Origin: an uncultured Lachnospira sp.
Lineage (GTDB): Bacteria; Bacillota; Clostridia; Lachnospirales; Lachnospiraceae
Length of the DNA stretch: 8,429 bases
Direction: 5' to 3'
NCBI GenBank assembly: GCA_934358235.1
Contig: CAKRKK010000100.1
Coordinates: 1 to 8,429 of the forward strand
The notes beneath the pieces are model-generated. The model had not been told where the DNA came from. It was given only the letters and a program-made list of their open reading frames with translations, and ran no database searches. This document shows, in pieces, positions 1-6,657 of this stretch. Within the stretch, counting starts at the first letter, position 1. Every line of letters starts with the position of its first letter. A program made the translations under genes and the position numbers.

Positions 1-216
1 CTTGAGATGAGCCAGAACTCAGAGAGACTTTCATGGACATTCGAAGAAGTTGATGGAAAGCTTAAGGGAATCATGGAAACAATCTACGCTAACATTTCAG
101 ATGCTGCTAAGAGATATGACATGACAGTTGGTGGAAAGACAGACTATGTTGCTGGTGCTAATATCGCTGGTTTCGAGAAGGTTGTTAATGCAATGCTCGC
201 TCAGGGCGTTTGCTAA
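1..216 (+). CDS. gdhA: Glutamate dehydrogenase, C-terminal end (5' truncated by the window)
   Basis: Only the last 71 codons are visible; the reading frame is open from base 1 and ends at TAA 214-216. The peptide contains EMSQNSERLSW followed later by YVAGANIAGFEKV and AMLAQG, which closely matches the C-terminal helix region of hexameric bacterial glutamate dehydrogenases such as the Clostridium symbiosum enzyme as I remember it. The family interconverts 2-oxoglutarate plus ammonium and glutamate in the cytoplasm, linking nitrogen assimilation or amino-acid fermentation to carbon metabolism. The coenzyme-binding domain lies outside the window, so NAD versus NADP preference cannot be decided. 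The ATG at base 7 is an internal methionine, not a start. A rho-independent terminator follows 33 nt after the stop, so this gene ends its own transcription unit. Family assignment is firm; the gene symbol is the usual one for this family. Confidence 0.93.
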   Translation, partial: LEMSQNSERLSWTFEEVDGKLKGIMETIYANISDAAKRYDMTVGGKTDYVAGANIAGFEKVVNAMLAQGVC

Positions 217-249
217 TTACCCCATAACTAATTTAATAAATATAAAAAT

Positions 250-282
250 AAGCTGCTATGCCGTAAGGCTGGCAGCTTTTTT
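250..282 (+). terminator. Rho-independent terminator after glutamate dehydrogenase
   Basis: AAGCTGC (250-256) pairs with GCAGCTT (272-278), with an inner GCC-GTAA-GGC hairpin top, and a run of six T (277-282) follows directly. It lies 33 nt downstream of the gdh stop and separates that gene from the next unit. Confidence 0.88.
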
Positions 283-311
283 GATGTTGGAAAATACCGG
301 TAATTAATATC

Positions 312-344
312 TGTAAGTAACATCATAAGGAATATTGTAAGTAA
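312..344 (+). repeat. Two direct copies of TGTAAGTAA upstream of a promoter
   Basis: TGTAAGTAA occurs at 312-320 and again at 336-344, start to start 24 bp apart, in the non-coding stretch just upstream of the candidate promoter at 359-387. Tandem copies two to three helical turns apart could be a binding site for a transcription factor, but the composition is AT-rich and chance is possible. The repeats are seen directly; the regulatory role is inference. Confidence 0.35.
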
Positions 345-358
345 TATGGAAAAAGTTC

Positions 359-387
359 TTTTATGAAAATTAGGAAAAGTGTATAAT
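359..387 (+). promoter_or_regulatory. Candidate sigma-A promoter for the orf-folC-TPR unit
   Basis: A perfect TATAAT -10 hexamer lies at 382-387. At a 17-bp spacing the -35 position (359-364) reads TTTTAT, a weak match to TTGACA. The site is 54 nt upstream of the chosen start codon at 441 and lies after the gdh terminator, where a new promoter is expected. The -10 is convincing; the -35 is not. Confidence 0.55.
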
Positions 388-440
388 ATAACAAATAAAC
401 TTCAGGAAAACATAAAATGTGCGCAGGAAAGGGGAGTATT

Positions 441-1967
441 ATGACAGATATATTCACACTTATTAATAATCTATCAGATGATGACATAAGACTTCAGCTT
501 GCTTTCTTTGATTGTGTTACAATCAAAGGTGCAGCCAGGGAAACTGGTTCAAGATTACTGTCAGGAATGACAGACGTGGCAAATTCACTTGCGCAGATGT
601 TTACAAGCAGATTAAAGCTTGATTATGATTATAAAAAGGTATCTGATATGGTAGATAGCAGAGTTGCACAGCTTAAGCCGTTACAAAGGGAACAGCTTCT
701 TAAAATGCTTGAAATAAAGCTTATGGAGTTAGTGCCATCTTTACAGCAACTGGATATCAATACACAGGAGGGAAGGGAAAAGCTTTCTATACTTGTTATA
801 GATACAGCAGGCAGTGGATATTCTGTAAACCGTTATATGGCTCCTGCACATAAACTTAGAATAATTGCCGACAGGTATAATGCTGCATTTATGGATAATC
901 TGATGCAGAGCCTTAAGAATATGACACCTGAGCAGCTTAAGGAGTGGTCGCCTATTATGGATAAGGCAATCGGAATGGCTGATATTGAAACTAAAAGGGT
1001 AGTACATAAGGAGCTTATGCCTGATGCCTTTAATGGAATGGGTGTGCTTAAGTGCTTAAGAAAGCAGAAAACTCCGATGCAGTTAAAGCTTGTGATAGAC
1101 TGTTTCGGTGTAGCTGCCTTTGATTATAAGGCAGTCGAGGTTAAGACTATGTATCAGGCATTAAGGAGCTTTAATAAGGTATCGGTATATCAGCTTGCAA
1201 GACTTATAAGCATAGCTGTCAGAAAGTATGATAAGCCCATGTATGCAGCAGACGAGCTTATGCCTTCCTATGTAACAGGTGAGGAACAGGTAAAGGCTGA
1301 TAATGAAGATAAAGAGTATCAGGTGCTTGTAAAGCAGATAAGTGAAATAGCCGCCCAGAGGGCAAAGAATGAAAAAGAGCTTGAGAATAAGGAAAAACAG
1401 CTAGAGGAAGCTAAGGAACGTGCACTAGCTGCATCAGAGCATTATACGAATATTTCGCTTGAATTCAGTGAGCTTGAATTAAAAAAGGATGACTACATAG
1501 CGGGACTTCGTACAGAGGCAGAAACCAAGAGCTATTATGCAAGAGTTAATGATGCCAAACGTCAGTTAGACAGAGCGTTAGAGGATTCTATAGCTAAGAA
1601 AAGAAGGGTTGAGGAGCTTAATAATCAGGCTGCCATTGCGAAAGATAAGAAGGAGTTTGAGGAAAAACAGGCAGAGGAGCTTATGTCAGCTTACAACATT
1701 AAAACAGATATAAGAATGAACAGACTTAAAAGGTTGTGGAGTGCATATTATTACAGATTCACCTTTAAGGATGCAATATTTAAACATCTGGCCGCGAATT
1801 ATACAAGAAAACAGATAGTAACAATTGAGTCCATGCTAAAAGAGATACATGACAGCAGGGACTGGAGGGTGTACTTAAAGGATGACAGGTTATACGTGTA
1901 TACAGGAGATAAAAAGCCGCTTGTTATAATATGCAGTGATGGAATACTTGAGGATATTGAACTATAA
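441..1967 (+). CDS. Unknown coiled-coil protein, 508 residues
   Basis: I do not recognise this protein. The start is ATG 441, because AAAGGGGAG lies about 4-5 nt upstream; the in-frame ATG at 417 lacks a ribosome site. Residues 1-285 look helical and globular, without a catalytic motif I can name. Residues about 286-417 form a long, highly charged coiled coil rich in E, K, A and Q. Residues 418-470 are basic and aromatic (RLWSAYYYRF at 431-440). The last 35 residues look like beta strands (WRVYL, RLYVYTG, KPLVIICSDGI). There is no signal peptide or membrane segment, so it is probably cytoplasmic. It is the first gene of a unit with folC 21 nt downstream, and its base composition matches its neighbours. 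The layout (helical domain, coiled coil, small C-terminal domain) suggests a structural, scaffold or nucleic-acid-associated role, but that is a guess. It is a real gene by length, ribosome site and context. Confidence 0.88.
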   Translation: MTDIFTLINNLSDDDIRLQLAFFDCVTIKGAARETGSRLLSGMTDVANSLAQMFTSRLKLDYDYKKVSDMVDSRVAQLKPLQREQLLKMLEIKLMELVPSLQQLDINTQEGREKLSILVIDTAGSGYSVNRYMAPAHKLRIIADRYNAAFMDNLMQSLKNMTPEQLKEWSPIMDKAIGMADIETKRVVHKELMPDAFNGMGVLKCLRKQKTPMQLKLVIDCFGVAAFDYKAVEVKTMYQALRSFNKVSVYQLARLISIAVRKYDKPMYAADELMPSYVTGEEQVKADNEDKEYQVLVKQISEIAAQRAKNEKELENKEKQLEEAKERALAASEHYTNISLEFSELELKKDDYIAGLRTEAETKSYYARVNDAKRQLDRALEDSIAKKRRVEELNNQAAIAKDKKEFEEKQAEELMSAYNIKTDIRMNRLKRLWSAYYYRFTFKDAIFKHLAANYTRKQIVTIESMLKEIHDSRDWRVYLKDDRLYVYTGDKKPLVIICSDGILEDIEL

Positions 1968-1988
1968 CTTTAGCGTGAAGGTAGAAAA

Positions 1989-3281
1989 ATGAAGATTAAT
2001 ATGAATTATGAAGATATCTGTAATTACCTGGATTCATTAGACCAGTTTAATGAAGGAACCGGAGTTGAAAGAGGCAGAAGGCTTTTAGAGGTACTGAAAA
2101 GACCAGAGGAAAACTTAAGGATTATACATGTAGCAGGAACTAATGGTAAGGGCTCTGTATGCTCTTATATAGAGGGCTGTTTAAGAAAGCAGGGCTATAG
2201 GGTAGGACTTTTTACATCACCACATCTTAATACAATAAGAGAAAGAATACAGATAGACAGAGAACTTATATCAGAAGCTGATTTTACAGAGTATTTTAAC
2301 AGGATATATGGGCTTATAAGCACGAATAATATAAAGCTTGCATATTTTGACTTTTTTTTCGGTATAGCTATGCTATATTTCAAGGAGCAGAGGGTTGATT
2401 ATGTTGTATTGGAAACGGGACTCGGTGGAAAGCTTGATGCAACCAATGCCGTACAACATCCAGTCTGCTGCGTGATAACGGCAATAGGACTTGAACATAC
2501 GGCTATTTTAGGTGATACACTTGAGAAAATAGCAGGTGAAAAGGCAGGAATAATTAAATCAGGTGTTCCGGTAGTATATACAGATAATGAAGCAGTTGTA
2601 ACAGAGGTTATAAGAAAGAGGGCAGATGAGTGTAAAAGCTTTGCATATGGCGTTAGTAAGGCACAGTATACAATCGTTAAAAACTTAAAAGGTTGTATTG
2701 ATTTTTTAATTGATAATGAGTATTATAGTAATGATTGTTTTCATCTTACAACACCTGCTATATATCAGGTGGAGAATGCAGCATTGGCACTTACAGCCTG
2801 CTCAGTACTTGAAGATACATATGGGGTAAAGCTGTATGATGAGAATAAAAGAAAAGCTCTTGCTGATAATATGTGGCAGGGCAGGATGGAAAGAGTGGCT
2901 TCTAATATATATGTTGATGGTGCTCATAATCCACATGGAATAAGTAAGCTTGTACAGTCTGTGGATAGCATGTATGAAGCCTCCAAGCAGAAGGCGGCGC
3001 TATTGTTTTCAGTAGTGAGTGACAAGAATTTCGATGAGATGATAGCTATACTATGCAGCAGTAGAGCTTTTCATAGGATAGCAGTTACTGTAACAGGAGG
3101 AAAAAGGCAGCTTGACAGAGAGTATATAAGGGCAGCCTTTGCCAGACATACGAAGCTTGATATTGAGGTGTATTCAAGTGCCGGTGAGGCATTATATGCT
3201 TTAAGGAACGAGAATATGATATTCTGTGCGGGTTCACTTTACCTGGTAGCTGATATTAAAGAAGCATTAAAGAATTTATAA
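1989..3281 (+). CDS. folC: Folylpolyglutamate synthase / dihydrofolate synthase
   Basis: A member of the Mur-ligase-like family that uses ATP to add glutamate to tetrahydrofolate, and in many bacteria also to dihydropteroate, keeping folates in the cytoplasm. The protein has 430 residues, the normal family length. The ATP-binding P-loop HVAGTNGKGS lies at 47-56 and is followed by the folate-binding stretch LFTSPHL (74-80). LETGLGGKLDATN is at 141-153. ITAIGLEH at 163-170 leads into IAGEKAGIIK (181-190), whose EKAG lysine corresponds to the carbamylated lysine of this family. The C-terminal domain starts with WQGRMERV (296-303) and DGAHNPHG (310-317), and ends with a GSLYLV motif (415-420). 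The start at 1989 has GAAGGTAG just upstream; ATG 2001 is possible but has a poorer site. The gene sits 21 nt after the unknown coiled-coil gene and 25 nt before a small gene. All key motifs are intact. Whether it is mono- or bifunctional cannot be read from the sequence. Confidence 0.97.
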   Translation: MKINMNYEDICNYLDSLDQFNEGTGVERGRRLLEVLKRPEENLRIIHVAGTNGKGSVCSYIEGCLRKQGYRVGLFTSPHLNTIRERIQIDRELISEADFTEYFNRIYGLISTNNIKLAYFDFFFGIAMLYFKEQRVDYVVLETGLGGKLDATNAVQHPVCCVITAIGLEHTAILGDTLEKIAGEKAGIIKSGVPVVYTDNEAVVTEVIRKRADECKSFAYGVSKAQYTIVKNLKGCIDFLIDNEYYSNDCFHLTTPAIYQVENAALALTACSVLEDTYGVKLYDENKRKALADNMWQGRMERVASNIYVDGAHNPHGISKLVQSVDSMYEASKQKAALLFSVVSDKNFDEMIAILCSSRAFHRIAVTVTGGKRQLDREYIRAAFARHTKLDIEVYSSAGEALYALRNENMIFCAGSLYLVADIKEALKNL

Positions 3282-3306
3282 TAGTCAGAAGTAATGGAGA
3301 ATAATT

Positions 3307-3447
3307 ATGTTGGATTTTGATGAAGAGATTAAGAAGTTCCAGCCTAGTCTTGAGGTTGAGGATGCAGAGGATGCAATATATAACAATGATGTTCCAGATA
3401 TCACAGAATTAATAACTAAGATAATAGATGGAAAGAGTGAGAAATAA
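3307..3447 (+). CDS. Small acidic protein of 46 residues, unknown function
   Basis: A short open frame between folC and the TPR gene, below usual length cut-offs. It starts at ATG 3307 with GGAG at 3296-3299, 7 nt upstream, which is a good ribosome site, and stops at TAA 3445-3447, 2 nt before the next ATG. Of its 46 residues 14 are D or E and 5 are K, so it is strongly acidic (about -9). It begins MLDFDEEIKKF, has a central acidic patch (EVEDAEDA, 16-23) and a C-terminal stretch likely to form an amphipathic helix (ITELITKIIDG, 32-42). No membrane segment and no cysteine is present. The otherwise unexplained 168-nt gap in a compact operon, the ribosome site and the close coupling to the downstream gene support it as real. 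It may be a small partner protein of the next gene product; that is inference. Confidence 0.75.
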   Translation: MLDFDEEIKKFQPSLEVEDAEDAIYNNDVPDITELITKIIDGKSEK

Positions 3448-3449
3448 TT

Positions 3450-4844
3450 ATGAGATGTTACAAATGCGGCAGTGTTCTGTCAGCTAATGATGCTTGTCCA
3501 AAGTGTCACGCTGACATGTCAATATATAAGAAAACAGCCAGAGTCTCAGATGTATATTATAATAAGGGACTGGAAAAGGCGAGAGTAAGAGACCTTTCGG
3601 GTGCGATAGAAACACTTAAAGTAAGTCTTATGATTAATAAGTACAATATAGAAGCAAGAAATCTTCTTGGACTTATATACTGTGAGATGGGCGAGGTTGT
3701 AGATGCTCTTTCACAGTGGGTTATGAGTAAGAATCTTGCACCAGAGGATAGTGTAGCTGACAGTTATATAAAGAGAATACAGTCTAACCAGAATAAGTTT
3801 GATGCAGTAACAAGTGCAATTAAGAAGTATAATATATCCTTGAATTACGCTAAAGCTAAGAATTATGACATGGCAGTTATACAGCTTAAGAAAATAGTGG
3901 TTGCTAATCCGCATTTTGTAAAGGCACATCAGCTTCTTGCATTGATTTATATAAAGGATGGCGAATATACAAGAGCTAAGAAGCTTCTTAATGCCGTACT
4001 TAAGATAGATAAGAACAATACAGTAGCTATTAAGTATCTGAACGAGATTAACCAGATACAGACAGCTAAGGATAACGATACATCAGGCAGCTTTTTACCA
4101 AAGAAAAAGGTGAAGGAGGAAGAGGGCAGACCTCTTAACGGTAATGATGTCATTCTTCCAAGATCATCATATAAGGAGCCAAGTAATGGTGCTATTACCA
4201 TTATTAATGTACTTGTTGGTATAGTTATTGGTGCAGCATTAATATGGTTTTTAGTTATGCCATCAAGATATAAGGGCATAACAGAGGAATATAACAGAAG
4301 TCTTGCTGATTATAGCGAAAAGCTTTCATCAGGTAATGTAGAGCTTAATAGTCTTGAGAATGAGTTAAAGACAGTTAAGACCGAAAAGGAAGCACTGGAG
4401 GAGCAGCTTAGCAAGGTTAATGGTACAGAAGGCGGTAATAAGCTTCTTATAGCTGTGATAGAAGCTGCTAATGAATATATAGCTAATAACCGTACTGCGG
4501 CAGCAGAAAAGATAGTAGGCATAGAGGTAAGTGAGCTTCCATCAGATTCTGCGAAGACTCTGTATAATACTATATCAGGTGCAACCTTTGCATCGGCTGC
4601 TTCAGAATTCTACAATAAAGCACAGACAGCATATGGCAAGTCTGATTATGCATCTGCTGTCAATGATTATGTTAAGGCATTTAAGTGTGATTCAACTAAT
4701 GTTAATGCGGCATATTATGCAGCAAAGTGTTATGTAGCATTGTCACAGACGGATAATGCCAAGAAGTACTATGGATATATAGTTAACGACTTTAAGACAA
4801 GTGGATATTATAAAGAAGCTAATGATTATGTGTCATCACATTGA
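3450..4844 (+). CDS. Zinc-ribbon, TPR-repeat, single-span membrane protein
   Basis: A 464-residue protein with a clear modular layout. Residues 3-19 form a small zinc ribbon (CYKC and CPKC, cysteines 3, 6, 16 and 19). Residues about 33-100 and 126-191 contain TPR-like helical pairs, for example YNKGLEKARVRDLSGAI and LLALIYIKDGEYTRAKKLL. A low-complexity charged linker (205-245, with KKKVKEEE) leads to one membrane segment at about 248-270 (IINVLVGIVIGAALIWFLV). Beyond it come a coiled coil (about 276-325) and further TPR-like helices (about 380-450). Basic residues before the span suggest the N-terminal half is cytoplasmic and the C-terminal half outside. TPR proteins mediate protein-protein contacts; the partner is unknown. 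The start at 3450 is 2 nt after the small acidic gene and has only a weak site (GAGTGAG), so translation is probably coupled. It is the last gene of its unit, 18 nt before a strong terminator stem. Specific function unknown. Confidence 0.9.
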   Translation: MRCYKCGSVLSANDACPKCHADMSIYKKTARVSDVYYNKGLEKARVRDLSGAIETLKVSLMINKYNIEARNLLGLIYCEMGEVVDALSQWVMSKNLAPEDSVADSYIKRIQSNQNKFDAVTSAIKKYNISLNYAKAKNYDMAVIQLKKIVVANPHFVKAHQLLALIYIKDGEYTRAKKLLNAVLKIDKNNTVAIKYLNEINQIQTAKDNDTSGSFLPKKKVKEEEGRPLNGNDVILPRSSYKEPSNGAITIINVLVGIVIGAALIWFLVMPSRYKGITEEYNRSLADYSEKLSSGNVELNSLENELKTVKTEKEALEEQLSKVNGTEGGNKLLIAVIEAANEYIANNRTAAAEKIVGIEVSELPSDSAKTLYNTISGATFASAASEFYNKAQTAYGKSDYASAVNDYVKAFKCDSTNVNAAYYAAKCYVALSQTDNAKKYYGYIVNDFKTSGYYKEANDYVSSH

Positions 4845-4862
4845 TTAACTGACGTAAGATAA

Positions 4863-4899
4863 CCCCCTGACGATTGGATAATTGTCAGGGGGTATTTTT
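4863..4899 (+). terminator. Strong rho-independent terminator ending the folC-TPR unit
   Basis: CCCCCTGAC (4863-4871) pairs perfectly with GTCAGGGGG (4884-4892). The stem extends inward by a G-T wobble and ATT/AAT to a GGAT tetraloop (4876-4879), and TATTTTT follows at 4893-4899. It lies 18 nt after the TPR gene stop and insulates the sporulation genes from upstream transcription. Confidence 0.95.
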
Positions 4900-4945
4900 A
4901 TACATTCTGATATGCAGGCTTTATATTTATGAACATCTGATAAAA

Positions 4946-4972
4946 CCGGTTATACATTAAAATATGTACCGG
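4946..4972 (+). promoter_or_regulatory. Imperfect inverted repeat upstream of spoIIAA
   Basis: CCGGT (4946-4950) pairs with ACCGG (4968-4972), and ACAT (4954-4957) with ATGT (4964-4967), leaving a 3-nt bulge and a 6-nt AT loop. The left arm is also inside a perfect palindrome, AACCGGTT (4944-4951). It sits 44 nt upstream of the chosen spoIIAA start, in the region that must hold the spoIIA promoter. It could be an operator or an RNA leader hairpin; function is inferred only from position. Confidence 0.4.
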
Positions 4973-5016
4973 AGTGAATATTAGAGTGGAAAGAGGGACA
5001 GGAGGATGTGAAGGTT

Positions 5017-5421
5017 ATGGATGACAATATGCTTTTTAGTAAGGATAACGAATTAACAGATGAAATGAACAGGACAGATTACATATATATGGTGAGTAAG
5101 AGAAATCTTATAATAAGTCTGAATGCAGAGTTGGATCATCATCTTGCAGACGAGATGAGAGAGGTTATTGATAACATAATCGATGAGAGGGGAGTTAACA
5201 GGGTAATAATAGATTTTTCAAAGATTGGGTTTATGGACAGCGCAGGAATAGGCCTTATTATGGGGAGATATAAAAAGATAAGAGATAATGGTGATGTATC
5301 AGTTGTAGGAGCTAATGAAAGTATTAAAAGAATTCTTCTTATATCAGGACTTCATAAAATTGTGTATATGTATGATAATCTTGTAGATGCAGTCAGAAAA
5401 GAAAACAGGAGGGATGTATAG
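5017..5421 (+). CDS. spoIIAA: Anti-sigma F factor antagonist SpoIIAA
   Basis: A STAS-domain anti-anti-sigma factor. In its unphosphorylated form it displaces sigma F from SpoIIAB in the forespore; SpoIIAB inactivates it by serine phosphorylation. ELDHHLADEM and the phosphorylation loop FMDSAGIGLIMGRY align well with Bacillus subtilis SpoIIAA (ELDHHTAE, FMDSSGLGVILGRY); the target serine is residue 75 from this start. The second serine of the Bacillus DSSG is alanine here. I place the start at ATG 5017, 11 nt after AGGAGG (5000-5005). GTG 5008 is in frame but only 2 nt from that site. From 5017 the protein has 134 residues, with about 20 more residues at the N-terminus than the 117-residue Bacillus protein. 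It is the first gene of the spoIIA cluster and ends 1 nt before spoIIAB. Confidence 0.96.
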   Translation: MDDNMLFSKDNELTDEMNRTDYIYMVSKRNLIISLNAELDHHLADEMREVIDNIIDERGVNRVIIDFSKIGFMDSAGIGLIMGRYKKIRDNGDVSVVGANESIKRILLISGLHKIVYMYDNLVDAVRKENRRDV

Positions 5422-5422
5422 G

Positions 5423-5854
5423 ATGCAGGATAATAATGTGGAAATAATATTTGATGCAATATCGGAAAATGAAGGGTTTGCAAGAATGGTGGCAGCAGCC
5501 TTTGTAACAAAGCTTGATCCAACACTAGAGGAGCTTTCAGATGTAAAAACAGCAGTATCTGAGGCGGTTACTAACTGCATAGTACACGGTTATGAGGGAA
5601 GAGAAGGAAAAGTATATATGACGTTAGGATTAAAGGACAATGAACTTACAATAGAAATAAGGGATGAAGGTGTAGGAATTGAGAATATACATAGGGCGAT
5701 GGAACCTTTGTTTACAACAAAGCCAGAGCTGGAGCGCTCCGGCATGGGATTTTCCTTTATGGAGGCTTTCATGGATGAGCTTAAGGTATATTCAAGAAAA
5801 CAGAAGGGAACAACCGTTATTATGAAGAAAATGATAGGAGATAGAAGCAGATAG
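5423..5854 (+). CDS. spoIIAB: Anti-sigma F factor / serine kinase SpoIIAB
   Basis: A GHKL-fold protein kinase and anti-sigma factor that binds sigma F in the predivisional cell and phosphorylates SpoIIAA with ATP. The 143 residues match the normal length (146 in Bacillus subtilis). The N-terminal stretch NEGFAR (16-21) carries the Glu and Arg equivalent to residues known to contact sigma F. The N-box SEAVTNCIVHGY (46-57) has the catalytic Glu47 and the Mg-binding Asn51. Box G1 is DEGVGI (81-86), the ATP lid contains PLFTTKPELERSGMGF (95-110), and the final GTT motif is at 129-131. The start at ATG 5423 is 10 nt after AGGAGG (5407-5412); the in-frame ATG 5414 is only 1 nt from that site and is less likely. 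One base separates it from spoIIAA and one from sigF, so the three are certainly co-transcribed. Confidence 0.97.
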   Translation: MQDNNVEIIFDAISENEGFARMVAAAFVTKLDPTLEELSDVKTAVSEAVTNCIVHGYEGREGKVYMTLGLKDNELTIEIRDEGVGIENIHRAMEPLFTTKPELERSGMGFSFMEAFMDELKVYSRKQKGTTVIMKKMIGDRSR

Positions 5855-5855
5855 A

Positions 5856-6587
5856 ATGAATGTGCATGCTTGTGATCATACGAAAGAGCTGATTAGGAAA
5901 GCACACAATGATGATAAGCAGGCAAGAGAACAGCTTATTACTGAAAACAGCGGACTTATATGGAGCATTGTACAAAGATTCAAGGGCAGAGGTGTTGAGC
6001 TGGAGGATCTGTTTCAGATAGGCTGCATAGGGCTGATAAAGGCTGTTGATAACTTTAATATGGACTATGATGTCAGATTCTCAACGTATGCAGTCCCGAT
6101 GATAACTGGTGAGATTAAAAGATTTCTTAGGGATGATGGAATAATAAAGGTCAGCCGCAGCATTAAAGAAAACAGCTACAAATGTATGCTTGCCGCAGAG
6201 AAGCTTAAGGCAGCATTGAACAGAGAACCTACGCTTGAGGAGATATCTATGGAAACTGGAATAGCTGTCGAGGATATAATTGTTACGATGGGGGCTAACG
6301 AAACAGTAGAATCTATATATAAAACCGTATATCAGAAGGACGGAAATGAGGTCTGCCTTATAGACAAGCTTGAGGGAGGAGATAATTATAGTGAAAGTGT
6401 GGTTGATAAGCTTGTTATAGGAGAGCTTATAGCAGCACTTGGAGAGAGAGAACAACGCATAATACGAATGCGGTATTATGAGGATTATACACAGACACAG
6501 GTGGCGGGAATACTTGGCATATCACAGGTGCAGGTGTCAAGACTGGAAAAGAGAATTCTTGAAAAGCTTAGAAATAATCTTGTCTGA
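5856..6587 (+). CDS. sigF: RNA polymerase sigma factor SigF (forespore-specific, SpoIIAC)
   Basis: A sigma-70 family factor of 243 residues, close to the 255 of Bacillus subtilis SigF. Region 2 spans about 24-94 and includes LIWSIVQRF, the core-binding stretch DLFQIGCIGLIKAVDNF (51-67) and the -10-melting segment RFSTYAVPMITGEIKRFLRD (74-93). Region 3 follows (about 95-165, with KVSRSIKE). Region 4 ends the protein with a helix-turn-helix (TQTQVAGILGISQVQVSRLE, 212-231). Position directly after spoIIAA and spoIIAB identifies it as SigF rather than SigG or SigE. Its ATG is 1 nt beyond the spoIIAB stop and has no good ribosome site (only GAAG about 8 nt away), which implies coupling to spoIIAB translation. 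No truncation or missing region is seen. Confidence 0.97.
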   Translation: MNVHACDHTKELIRKAHNDDKQAREQLITENSGLIWSIVQRFKGRGVELEDLFQIGCIGLIKAVDNFNMDYDVRFSTYAVPMITGEIKRFLRDDGIIKVSRSIKENSYKCMLAAEKLKAALNREPTLEEISMETGIAVEDIIVTMGANETVESIYKTVYQKDGNEVCLIDKLEGGDNYSESVVDKLVIGELIAALGEREQRIIRMRYYEDYTQTQVAGILGISQVQVSRLEKRILEKLRNNLV

Positions 6588-6614
6588 ATATATTTATAAA
6601 AAGTGTCAATACTC
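6585..6614 (+). promoter_or_regulatory. Candidate sigma-G/sigma-F promoter for spoVAA
   Basis: TGAATA (6585-6590) matches the sigma-G -35 consensus. After a 17-bp spacer, AATACTC (6608-6614) matches CATACTA at five of seven positions. The -35 begins on the sigF TGA stop codon. A start of transcription near 6621 would leave a leader of roughly 37 nt before spoVAA. In Bacillus subtilis spoVA is transcribed by sigma G, so the site is where one would expect it; it rests on sequence match only. Confidence 0.5.
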
Positions 6615-6657
6615 CATATATCGGCTGATTAAAATGCGAATGGAGGATATATATTAT

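Noticed and set aside
417..440. Upstream ATG that would extend the coiled-coil protein by eight residues
   Set aside because: The stretch contains the ribosome site AAAGGGGAG for ATG 441, and ATG 417 has no ribosome site of its own.
3947..4279. 110-residue open frame on the - strand inside the TPR gene
   Set aside because: It lies wholly within a well-supported + strand gene and has no motif or ribosome site of note.
4914..4942. Possible sigma-H promoter for spoIIAA (GCAGGCTTT as -35)
   Set aside because: The -35 is close to the consensus, but the -10 at a fitting distance reads TCTGATA rather than RnnGAAT and the spacing is off. GAAT at 4976 has no AGGA box upstream. I saw no Spo0A box either.
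6478..6657. N-terminal extension of SpoVAA into sigF
   Set aside because: It overlaps the end of sigF in another frame, shows no family similarity, and a good GGAGG site favours ATG 6658.
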